A DNA stretch of 64,000 nucleotides, from IMG/VR virus record IMGVR_UViG_3300042147_000020, positions 174,800 to 238,799 of that record. The stretch is one strand, 5' to 3'. Origin of the DNA: a virus. Made by a program: the position numbers and the translations under genes. The notes below the pieces were generated by a model. The model was not told the DNA's origin. It saw only the letters and a list, made by a program, of their open reading frames with translations, and ran no database searches. Every line of letters starts with the position of its first letter. Position 1 is the stretch's first letter. Of the stretch, positions 33,183 to 40,440 are shown piece by piece.

Positions 33183-33741
33183 TTAGATCTTTCCTTTTTG
33201 TATACAGTTCAACGGTAAAAGTGGGGGTCGCAAGTAATTCTTCGTTACCCCATTCAGATGGATCGAAGCTTGGGAAGAAGGTATCGCACTCGACTTTGTG
33301 GGTCACATGCGAAATCAACATTACGTCGATCAAGTCCTTCTCTAATGCTTCTTTATATAACTGTCCGCCGCCAGCGAGGTAGATCGGTGTCCCCTCGTCG
33401 TTTAGCTCCCATGCTTTGGCGATGGCATCCTCCAAACTACGTTCGACATACAATCCCAATCGCACGTAATTGCGAACATGTTCCTTACGGGACACTACGA
33501 TGATCGTGCGTCCCGGTAAGACCTTTTGTTCCTGCGGGGTGTAAACCTTTTCTACTCTTTCACTGAGTTTGATCAGGGAATCGACTGTACGACTCCCCAT
33601 AATCAATACTCGCCCCAGTGTAGCTAAGCGGAAGTGTCGCAGTTCTGCTGGGTCTCTCCAAGGCATCCCGCCATTCAACCCGATCCCACGCATTGGTGAC
33701 ATTGCAGTGATCAAACCGATCTTTTTATCTTCAGCACTCAT
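33157..33741 (-). CDS. folA: Dihydrofolate reductase
   Basis: 194 residues with DHFR motifs in order: IGLITAMSPMRGIGLNGGMPW (substrate and Met20-like loop), DPAELRHFR with the Asp27-like acidic residue, VLIMGSRTVDSL (cofactor Arg-containing strand), LPGRTIIVVSR, and IYLAGGGQLYKEAL (the GG phosphate-binding loop), ending in a DTFFP motif. It regenerates tetrahydrofolate consumed by thymidylate synthase. The start overlaps the stop of the next upstream gene as ATGA. It is the first nucleotide-metabolism gene of this operon. Confidence 0.9.
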   Translation of the reverse strand: MSAEDKKIGLITAMSPMRGIGLNGGMPWRDPAELRHFRLATLGRVLIMGSRTVDSLIKLSERVEKVYTPQEQKVLPGRTIIVVSRKEHVRNYVRLGLYVERSLEDAIAKAWELNDEGTPIYLAGGGQLYKEALEKDLIDVMLISHVTHKVECDTFFPSFDPSEWGNEELLATPTFTVELYTKRKDLNEPALYSS

Positions 33742-34373
33742 TGCTGACCCCCATTAATTGTTTTAGGCCCGATGCGATGTACGGTTGCGTTACGATCTTC
33801 AGCCACCAACCCATTCAGGTAGAAAGGCAGATCGTCGTTCATCTCAACGCCCCAATGTTTAATCAAGCCATTGTACCCACGGTTCTGGAACAGCAACACG
33901 TCAGCAGTGGCACGGCGTGGTGCACCCTCTTCACGAGGAGCGTCACGGAATGTGTAGAGCAGGTCACGACAGACACCAGTCCAGATTTCAGATTGGTTCA
34001 TACGAGCCCAGTGGTAGTCTTCTGGGGTTTCGTACCAGATCTCTACCGGGTACACCACCTTCTCGTGGATAGCGTAACCGTCGAAGCCTTGGGCACCCAA
34101 TTGAGTAGCGGGTACCGAGTAGTACAGGTAGTCCGAGATAAACCAGTTCAACGTCCGGTCTAGTTCATCGGTCTTCATGTACATCATCCCTTTCAGGACG
34201 CCTTGCTGCACGATCGGTTGGGTACGATCCCACAACTCCTTAACCATTTCCTTTACGGCACGCTTGTTAGTTTTGCTATGGAACTTGCGCACTAGCGCTA
34301 AACGCAGCAGTACGTCCAGATCGTGGAACAGTACTTCTTTCTCTTGTGCGATCTCTACTTGAATCTCGTCCAC
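33738..34373 (-). CDS. Unknown protein upstream of DHFR
   Basis: 211 residues from GTG 34373, which has GGAGAG 8 bases upstream; a TTG at 34388 is possible. No motif recognised, though the sequence is rich in Trp, Tyr and Arg in its second half (WYETPEDYHWARMN). It is translationally coupled to DHFR by ATGA. Confidence 0.6.
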   Translation of the reverse strand: MDEIQVEIAQEKEVLFHDLDVLLRLALVRKFHSKTNKRAVKEMVKELWDRTQPIVQQGVLKGMMYMKTDELDRTLNWFISDYLYYSVPATQLGAQGFDGYAIHEKVVYPVEIWYETPEDYHWARMNQSEIWTGVCRDLLYTFRDAPREEGAPRRATADVLLFQNRGYNGLIKHWGVEMNDDLPFYLNGLVAEDRNATVHRIGPKTINGGQQ

Positions 34374-34441
34374 GGTAAAACTCTCCAACTCTGCTCAGAG
34401 TACATTGATTAGTTAAGGGGCTCTAGTGAACCCCCGTTATA

Positions 34442-34903
34442 TCAGCTTACTTTCTTGCTCGGTTCACGACAAACTCGATCCAACTCGAAGTCTGTCGGTT
34501 TGTTGCTCAGACCACTGATCTCGTGATCTGCATTCAGGTACAGGATGCACAACTTGGTGTCACTTGGGTGTTCGTGGCCAAACAACAACCACGGGCTACG
34601 CTCAGACATCATATCCAACGTAGTCATACGCTGTATACGAGCAAAGCGTTGGACTTCAACCATTACCACCCGTTCACAAGGAGCGGTGCGATCAAAGCCT
34701 TTACCCGGTACCCCATCCACCAACATTTGGTCTTTAGAAAGTCCTTGAGTGTAATCACCGCAGTCGGCGAAAAGCACAGCACGGTGTAGACTATCCACAA
34801 AACCAAAATGAACGTTCTCGATTGCAAGAGCCCCAGCCAGTGTATCCAGAGCTGCTTCACGAGTTTCATGGGGTTCACCAGTTTGGCGTACGTACGACAG
34901 CAT
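34442..34903 (-). CDS. Unknown protein
   Basis: 154 residues if the ATG at 34903, which has GTGGAG 7 bases upstream, is used; a longer frame to 34936 lies deeper in the previous gene. It overlaps the upstream gene by 29 bases. No family recognised. Position between a RecA-fold remnant and the DHFR operon suggests a role in DNA metabolism. Confidence 0.55.
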   Translation of the reverse strand: MLSYVRQTGEPHETREAALDTLAGALAIENVHFGFVDSLHRAVLFADCGDYTQGLSKDQMLVDGVPGKGFDRTAPCERVVMVEVQRFARIQRMTTLDMMSERSPWLLFGHEHPSDTKLCILYLNADHEISGLSNKPTDFELDRVCREPSKKVS

Positions 34904-35390
34904 CGGGTGTCTCCACGAGGATTTTGTCAAACTCATGATAAGGTCTGTGATGATGAGTTACGTAGGAATCATCTAGCAGTCCCTTAGGGAACTCTGGCCA
35001 GATGTGTGCTTGTGCTCGGAGTCTTGCAGTCCGCATTTCATCAGACTCCTCCAAGCAGAACATTAGCTTTCCCTGTAAACCGTTATCGAACATTCGCTGG
35101 AGACGATGAGTCAACATCATCTGTGGGTTGGGGTTGTAGCCAGCGGTAGTGAAGAACTCCCCACGACGCAACCCACCACTCAGCCCTGACTGCTGGATCT
35201 TATTCCAGCCTCCAAGGAATTGCTCTTTATGAGCATCGAACTCCTGAGACTGGATTTGTTGATACATCTTGTCCAACCAGTCCCCTCCAAACGTAAGGAC
35301 CTTTAGGTTAGCTGAGTGTTGTTGAAGTTGGGCGTACGGACTATCAGGCCACCGGCGACGAGTACCGAAGTAACGTTTATTCTTTCTCAC
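34875..35390 (-). CDS. RecA/DnaB-fold-like protein lacking the P-loop lysine
   Basis: 171 residues beginning at GTG with GGGGGA upstream. Residues 61-95 (GWNKIQQSGLSGGLRRGEF, then FTTAGYNPNPQ) match the region around the Walker A motif of the helicase at 27641-29194, where the same GW, GG-x-RRGEF and G(A/Y) positions are seen. Here the loop reads AGYNPNPQM, so no Lys or Thr is available to hold nucleotide phosphate. It ends soon after a LMFCLEESDE strand. Likely a diverged or inactive partner of the helicase or a truncated family member. A C-terminal truncation by mutation cannot be excluded. Confidence 0.6.
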   Translation of the reverse strand: MRKNKRYFGTRRRWPDSPYAQLQQHSANLKVLTFGGDWLDKMYQQIQSQEFDAHKEQFLGGWNKIQQSGLSGGLRRGEFFTTAGYNPNPQMMLTHRLQRMFDNGLQGKLMFCLEESDEMRTARLRAQAHIWPEFPKGLLDDSYVTHHHRPYHEFDKILVETPDAVVRTPNW

Positions 35391-37458
35391 TTGACGTATC
35401 CCCCATCTTCTTAATAGCCTCGGCTACAGCATCGGTAGTTTGGTGATAACGAACTTCAGCAGCCTTCTCGTGGATCTCTGCTACGAACTTGTCGAAGTCG
35501 ACAGGATTCATAACGCGAACATCCAACTTCTCAGCCTTAGTGAGTTTAGCCCCACCACCAACACCTGCTAACAATACATCGGTTTTCTTTGTTACGTCAC
35601 TCGACACGTTAGCCCCAAACCCAGCCAGCAGGTCTTTCAACTGATCACGTGAGTAATGATCGAAGGAACCTGTGATCGCCCAGTTCTGACCCGCCAAGTC
35701 TTGGTTGGCCGCATTGAACAGGGGGTTGTGGATCTCCAGTATTTCCAGCAGCGACGTGTACATCTCTTGGTTCTTTGGATCTTTGAACCAGTTGACGAGA
35801 CTCGTAGCTGTTTCATCACCGATGTCTTTGATGCTTTCGAAGTCATCGTAAGACGCATGGGCAATTTCACTGGCTGTAGCAAACCGACGCGACAACCGCT
35901 TGGAGGTACCTTCCCCCACTTCAGGGATACCCAAGCCAAACAGGAAATTGTGAAGGTTCTGCTTACGCGACGTCTGGATCGCTACGTAGTTGTCCCGAGC
36001 CGAAGTGGCAGCAAACCCTGGGAGTTCCAAGAAATCCGCTGGAGTCAGCTTGTACAGGTCTTGTGGGCGATGGATCTTCTCAGCCTCAATCAGTGAGTCC
36101 AAGGTAGCTGGACCAACACCGTCGATGTTCAGGGCGCCACGGGAAACGAAGTGTTCGAAACGACGCTGAGTCTGCGCAGAGCATTCCCAACCGTTCTGAC
36201 ACATCAGGTCTGCACCCACCTTCACCAGCTTGGAATCACACACCGGACAGTGAGTAGGAGGCTCTATCTGAGCATGTGGAGTGTTCTTCAGCACTACCCG
36301 CAGGATCTTGGGAATCACGTCACCAGCACGGCAAACACGAATCTCATCCAGCAACCCCAGACCCAGTCGAGTGACTTCGTCGTAGTTGTGCAGTGTCACT
36401 GAGGAAACTGTAACGCCTGCCAGATGCACTGGGAGGATCTTGGCCACAGGAGTAACCTGTCCGGTGCGTCCCACTTGGTTCACCACGTTCTGGAGTACAG
36501 ACGTAGCTTCCTGTGCTTGGAACTTGAGAGCCACAGCCCAACGAGGTTCACGGCTACGGAAGCCCAACTTACGCTGGAGTGCCAGTTCGTTAACCTTAAA
36601 CACCAACCCGTCAATCTCGTAAGCGAGGTTTGGGCGGGCCAACTCCATCAACTCCATGAAGTACGCAAAGTCTTTGGCGTTGTCGATTGGGAATGTCGGG
36701 TTGACATTGAAGCCCCACTCAGCAGCCTTCTCCAGTTGCTTCTCATGGGTAGGTTTGATCTCTTGGATCATTCCGTACATGTAGAAGGTCAAACCGCGAT
36801 CCTTCACCACACCGGAGTCAGACTGGCGCAAGGTACCTGCCGCAGCATTACGCGGGTTAGCCTTGGGTTCTTGTCCCTGAGCTATCAGACGTTCGTTCAA
36901 AGCGAGGAACTGTGCTTTATGCATGGTCACTTCACCACGCACTTCCAGCACAGCAGGCCAGTCCTCACCTTTCAGATCCAGAGGGATGCCTTCAACCATA
37001 CGTAGGTTGTCGGTTACGTCTTCCCCAACTTCCCCATCACCCCGAGTTACACCTTGAGCAAACACGCCGTCAATGTAACGCAACCCCACTGCCAAACCGT
37101 CGAGTTTCACCTCACCAGTGGCTTTTGGGTCTACATGACGCTCGCCTTCAGTTTCAGTCAGCCCTGTGAGGTTGTACCACTTCATCAGGTTGTCAAAGTC
37201 AAACACGTTACCCAAGCTGAGCATCGGGATTACGTGACGGACCTTTTGGAAGCCCCGTTCTTTGGGAGTGTGACCAACCCTCTGTGTCGGAGAATCTGGT
37301 GTGACCAAATCAGGACGTTGAAGTTCGAGGGAGACCAGTTCGCGGTAATGGCGATCATAGTCAGTATCAGCAATGGTCGGAGCATCGTTGTCATGATACT
37401 CCTCGTTCCATTTATTGATCAGTCCTCGAAGTTCGAGGATTCTTTCAGGAATATCCAC
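35377..37458 (-). CDS. ligA: NAD-dependent DNA ligase
   Basis: About 693 residues if the GTG at 37458 is used (GGAG 10 bases upstream); a TTG at 37488 touches the terminator poly-T and is less likely. All LigA parts are present: adenylation domain with KLDG (Lys near 118), an OB fold, zinc-finger cysteines (CPVCDSK and later CQNGWEC), helix-hairpin-helix repeats (GVGPATLDSL, ELPGFAATSA, GIPEVGEGT) and a C-terminal BRCT domain (LAGQNWAITGSF). It seals nicks using NAD+, which fits the NAMPT gene at the other end of the window. It overlaps the RecA-like gene by 14 bases. Confidence 0.9.
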   Translation of the reverse strand: MDIPERILELRGLINKWNEEYHDNDAPTIADTDYDRHYRELVSLELQRPDLVTPDSPTQRVGHTPKERGFQKVRHVIPMLSLGNVFDFDNLMKWYNLTGLTETEGERHVDPKATGEVKLDGLAVGLRYIDGVFAQGVTRGDGEVGEDVTDNLRMVEGIPLDLKGEDWPAVLEVRGEVTMHKAQFLALNERLIAQGQEPKANPRNAAAGTLRQSDSGVVKDRGLTFYMYGMIQEIKPTHEKQLEKAAEWGFNVNPTFPIDNAKDFAYFMELMELARPNLAYEIDGLVFKVNELALQRKLGFRSREPRWAVALKFQAQEATSVLQNVVNQVGRTGQVTPVAKILPVHLAGVTVSSVTLHNYDEVTRLGLGLLDEIRVCRAGDVIPKILRVVLKNTPHAQIEPPTHCPVCDSKLVKVGADLMCQNGWECSAQTQRRFEHFVSRGALNIDGVGPATLDSLIEAEKIHRPQDLYKLTPADFLELPGFAATSARDNYVAIQTSRKQNLHNFLFGLGIPEVGEGTSKRLSRRFATASEIAHASYDDFESIKDIGDETATSLVNWFKDPKNQEMYTSLLEILEIHNPLFNAANQDLAGQNWAITGSFDHYSRDQLKDLLAGFGANVSSDVTKKTDVLLAGVGGGAKLTKAEKLDVRVMNPVDFDKFVAEIHEKAAEVRYHQTTDAVAEAIKKMGDTSSEKE

Positions 37459-37485
37459 GGCTTCTAAGCTCCGTATTAGATTAAG

Positions 37486-37522
37486 CAAAAAAAGAGTGAG
37501 GGGTTGGCCCTCCTCACTCTTA
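37486..37522 (-). terminator. Terminator upstream of ligA
   Basis: Minus strand AAGAGTGAGG...CCTCACTCTT hairpin with a TTTTTTTGC tail, following the 37531-38427 gene. Confidence 0.8.
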
Positions 37523-37530
37523 CCACGGGT

Positions 37531-38427
37531 TTAGTCGGCCAGCATATACAAGCCGGAGTAAACCTTTTGCGGTTCGTTAATCAGCGTGGCGCTGGATTCG
37601 CCGGTAGCTGAATTGTAGGTCGCCGCCAGTTCCACGATGACCATGTCCAGATCCGGCTGGTCTTCACGACGGCTGTTGTAGCCGTGTGCGCGAGGGTAGC
37701 CCGGACCACGTGGGTCTTTCGGCTGAGGAGCTTCGACGACCAGGTAACGCGAAGTCTTGTTGACCATGTGACGAACCATGTCGCCAGCTTTGAACACCGG
37801 GCGTTCCTGTTGCAGGAGCACCGCCAGTTCGTCTTCAGCCAACGCCTTGGTAGTTTTGTCACTGAGGGCAATGATCTTCTCGACTTCTACACGATCAACC
37901 GGAGACAGGCTCACACCGGTGTATTCGGACAGGTCGAAGTAGACTTCACTTTCCACAACGAAGCAGAAGACGTGTTGCTTGTCGCCCACGATGAAGTGGA
38001 GCACACGTTCGCTGTCGATGGCGAAGTCTTGGGTAGACGCCAGCACTTCACCATTCAGGTACAGAGTGGCCGTTTGGCGCAGGCCTTTCTTGGAAGCGAT
38101 GTGGGAGAACCACGCATCACGATGGTTTGTACCGCCACCGAAACCGAACGGGTTGAAGTCATGGTAAGGACGGACAGGTTTGGCCTTGAAGGACTCTTCG
38201 ATTTTGGCGATAGCTTCAGCAACTACGGAGGAGACTGGGGACATTACTGTGGTACCTTTAATAGGGGATTGAACTTGGCCAACGGTGGCTTCGGGTTTGG
38301 TGGAGGGTAGTAGTTGGATAGCGGGCCTTACAACAGCCTGTTTCGCAGCAGCAGCTTTAGCGCCTGGCTTTGGACCTGGCTTCTTGGCTGGGTTTTCGGT
38401 TTTGTCTTTCGGGATTCCGCGTGGCAT
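37531..38427 (-). CDS. Unknown protein with basic, proline-rich N-terminus
   Basis: 298 residues. The first ~45 carry KKPGPKPGAKAAAAK, an AT-hook-like basic stretch that may bind DNA. The rest is a beta-rich folded region with a Gly-rich FNPFGFGGGTNHR segment near residue 95, no enzymatic motif. It precedes the ligase gene on the same strand and is separated from it by a terminator. DNA binding is a guess from composition. Confidence 0.55.
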   Translation of the reverse strand: MPRGIPKDKTENPAKKPGPKPGAKAAAAKQAVVRPAIQLLPSTKPEATVGQVQSPIKGTTVMSPVSSVVAEAIAKIEESFKAKPVRPYHDFNPFGFGGGTNHRDAWFSHIASKKGLRQTATLYLNGEVLASTQDFAIDSERVLHFIVGDKQHVFCFVVESEVYFDLSEYTGVSLSPVDRVEVEKIIALSDKTTKALAEDELAVLLQQERPVFKAGDMVRHMVNKTSRYLVVEAPQPKDPRGPGYPRAHGYNSRREDQPDLDMVIVELAATYNSATGESSATLINEPQKVYSGLYMLAD

Positions 38428-38449
38428 ACTTCAGTCCTTTCTTTAGGAT

Positions 38450-38701
38450 TTAGGCTTGGTTGTGGTACTTGTTACGGATTTGCTCTACACGGAGTTTGAC
38501 TTCCATAGAGAGGTACTCTTGATGCACACTCTGATCAGCACGACCAACCAGAGTGAGTGCTTCGGAGCCGTCTTTGGACATACCCGGTGGGAATTCGATA
38601 TAATGACGACCATTCTTACTGGTGAACCTTACGCGTGAGCGAATGGTCTCCAAGAAGTTGATGGCTTGTTGCAGTTCTGCTTCGTCAATCTTCACGATCA
38701 T
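38450..38701 (-). CDS. Unknown small protein
   Basis: 83 residues, helical ends around a central strand; contains an S-M-E tripeptide near residue 66 of unclear meaning. Family unknown. Confidence 0.5.
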   Translation of the reverse strand: MIVKIDEAELQQAINFLETIRSRVRFTSKNGRHYIEFPPGMSKDGSEALTLVGRADQSVHQEYLSMEVKLRVEQIRNKYHNQA

Positions 38702-38729
38702 GTACAGCTCTCCTCAGAGCAGTCGGATA

Positions 38730-38768
38730 GAGATAGGGAATAAAGAACCCCTATCTCTATTCTTTTTA
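38730..38768. promoter_or_regulatory. 10-bp hairpin in the leader of the 38450-38701 gene
   Basis: AGAGATAGGG ... CCCTATCTCT with a 10-base loop. The U-rich tail lies on the plus strand, where no gene ends, so on the minus strand it would sit in the leader of the 38450-38701 mRNA and may be a regulatory or protective stem. A TATAAT element occurs at 38788-38793 (minus strand). Confidence 0.4.
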
Positions 38769-38806
38769 AGAACAGGTTTGTTTGGTCATTATATCAGCCG
38801 GAGCTG

Positions 38807-38911
38807 TTAAGAATTACGGGTGTAGCTTTCAGCCTTGTAACGCTCGATGTTCAGATCAGAACGATTGGACTCAGGACTTTCCACCAACTTATCCAAGCCT
38901 TCCAGATTCAT
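38807..38911 (-). CDS. 34-residue small protein
   Basis: An ATG overlapping the stop of the upstream gene as ATGA begins a 34-codon frame, MNLEGLDKLVESPES onwards, ending in TAA. Charged and helical. The ATGA coupling is the evidence for translation. Confidence 0.5.
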   Translation of the reverse strand: MNLEGLDKLVESPESNRSDLNIERYKAESYTRNS

Positions 38912-39711
38912 TTGCGATTCTTCGGGTCCCATTGGGTTCCCTCCAGTAGATAGTCGAGTTTGCCTTCAGAGGCTTCCTGAATTGCTTGCTCACGATCCAG
39001 TAGGTCTTCAGGGGTCAGGACTTCAGGTTCACCCGCACACACTGGGTCTAGATACACCGCCATGGTCTCATTCCGCACAGACTGAGAGGTTTCCTTAGTC
39101 AGGTCTACGAACTGAGCGATGTGGGAGAACCGACCACCTGTAGACGGATACGGGATGTCGTAGTCGTGTCCCAAGTCTACCGGAATAGGTATCAGGTCTT
39201 CCGCTGTAGGGATATACAGTTCAACCACCCCAGTGATCCCAGGGATACTCCAGTCGGTGCGAGTGATCTTCCAGAGGTGACCAGCGTGTTGGAACAGATA
39301 CGCATTGGTTATCGTCACCTCAGGACACAGGTTAGTGTGGAAGATCGCTTCATCAGAGTCTGGAGCGACCATCCGAACCAAGTGATCCCCGAATGGGTAC
39401 AACACACCGTCTTTATAGACAGTCACCAGATCAGTAGCGTTGTTGAACTCTTCGACCTGCTCAGGGGTAGGTTTGAAAGCACGTTTGTGCGCCCCAGCAC
39501 GAACACCGATGCGATCCAGCTCCAACTGCTCACGAGCAGACAACACTTGCTCACGCTTACCGGAGTCTCTAAGGGAAACCCCTTTGATCTCGGTCAGTTC
39601 CGTAATCCCTTCATTACCCAACCGTTGGGCTACACGTTCGAGGTAATCCTTGGACGCTGATAGCCCTGGGTTATAAACCCCATTGTTCCAACCACGTTTA
39701 TCAGACATCAT
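38908..39711 (-). CDS. Unknown 267-residue protein
   Basis: No motif recognised. Two ATG codons in a row follow AAGGGAG; either may be used. It is coupled to its neighbours by 4-base overlaps on both sides. Acidic C-terminal half. Confidence 0.6.
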   Translation of the reverse strand: MMSDKRGWNNGVYNPGLSASKDYLERVAQRLGNEGITELTEIKGVSLRDSGKREQVLSAREQLELDRIGVRAGAHKRAFKPTPEQVEEFNNATDLVTVYKDGVLYPFGDHLVRMVAPDSDEAIFHTNLCPEVTITNAYLFQHAGHLWKITRTDWSIPGITGVVELYIPTAEDLIPIPVDLGHDYDIPYPSTGGRFSHIAQFVDLTKETSQSVRNETMAVYLDPVCAGEPEVLTPEDLLDREQAIQEASEGKLDYLLEGTQWDPKNRK

Positions 39712-40232
39712 TGGTCTCCCTTGAGAACATTCTTGATTTTGTCACGGAGAGCTTGGGACTCAGGTGACTTGGCGACCTCATCCAGAATTGCATCGGCGCC
39801 CGGAGGAACAGGACGATAGTCTTGATCCCCGTACTTCTCCCAGTGTTCACGGATTGGGTTCTTCCGTGGAACAGGTTTGTGGGATTCACGGTCGATAATG
39901 TTCAGAAGCTCTGTATCAGACAGACCGCGTACCGAGTCGCGCATGTACTCTTCGTGACCCCGTTCGTCTTCACGGGTACGGATCGGTGCTGCGCGAGAGA
40001 TTGCTTGGCGGTTCTGAGCATCGTGTTGCCGAAACATCTCTTGGCGTTGGGGAGAGACAGGGAGCGAGTCACTACCCGCCCAGGCTGTACCGAAGTGCGG
40101 CTGAAACAATTTCTCAGCCACATGGTGAGGGATCGTCAGTACGTCACGTGGACTAGCTCGCTTCGAGGCTTTCTTGATAACCTTTTTCTTTGGAGCTTTC
40201 TGCTTAACGTGACGCTTGTTAGACTTTTTCAT
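39708..40232 (-). CDS. Unknown protein with highly basic N-terminus
   Basis: 174 residues. The first 30 are almost all Lys/Arg with few acidic residues (KSNKRHVKQKAPKKK), then an acidic-basic mixed region. The head would bind nucleic acid or a negative surface. First gene of a minus-strand operon read from the promoter-like motif at 40268. Family unknown. Confidence 0.6.
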   Translation of the reverse strand: MKKSNKRHVKQKAPKKKVIKKASKRASPRDVLTIPHHVAEKLFQPHFGTAWAGSDSLPVSPQRQEMFRQHDAQNRQAISRAAPIRTREDERGHEEYMRDSVRGLSDTELLNIIDRESHKPVPRKNPIREHWEKYGDQDYRPVPPGADAILDEVAKSPESQALRDKIKNVLKGDQ

Positions 40233-40267
40233 TCTGATCTCCTCAGATCGTTTAGGTTAGTTATGCC

Positions 40268-40290
40268 CTTAGGTAATATATACTTGAAAT
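40268..40290 (-). promoter_or_regulatory. Early-type promoter motif (TATATTACCTAAG)
   Basis: Minus strand ATTTCAAGTATATATTACCTAAG, about 35-60 bases before the ATG at 40232. The TATATTAC core resembles early promoters of phiKZ-like phages. Confidence 0.65.
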
Positions 40291-40357
40291 TTGGTTGGTT
40301 AGAGGGAGTGTTTAGTTACATACGCAGTGTACCCTATGTTGGTTTTGGGGATTGTTT

Positions 40358-40390
40358 TTGACAGGCAATTTTGGAACCTAATGTTATAGT
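40358..40390 (+). promoter_or_regulatory. Possible sigma70-like promoter of nrdA
   Basis: TTGACA at 40358-40363 and TGTTAT (40382) 18 bases later, or TATAGT (40385) at a poor 21-base spacing. About 55 bases before the nrdA ATG. Confidence 0.4.
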
Positions 40391-40440
40391 CACGGACTAA
40401 TTACTGTCCCCTGTTAGTAGCCAAATTTAAGGTTTGAGTC

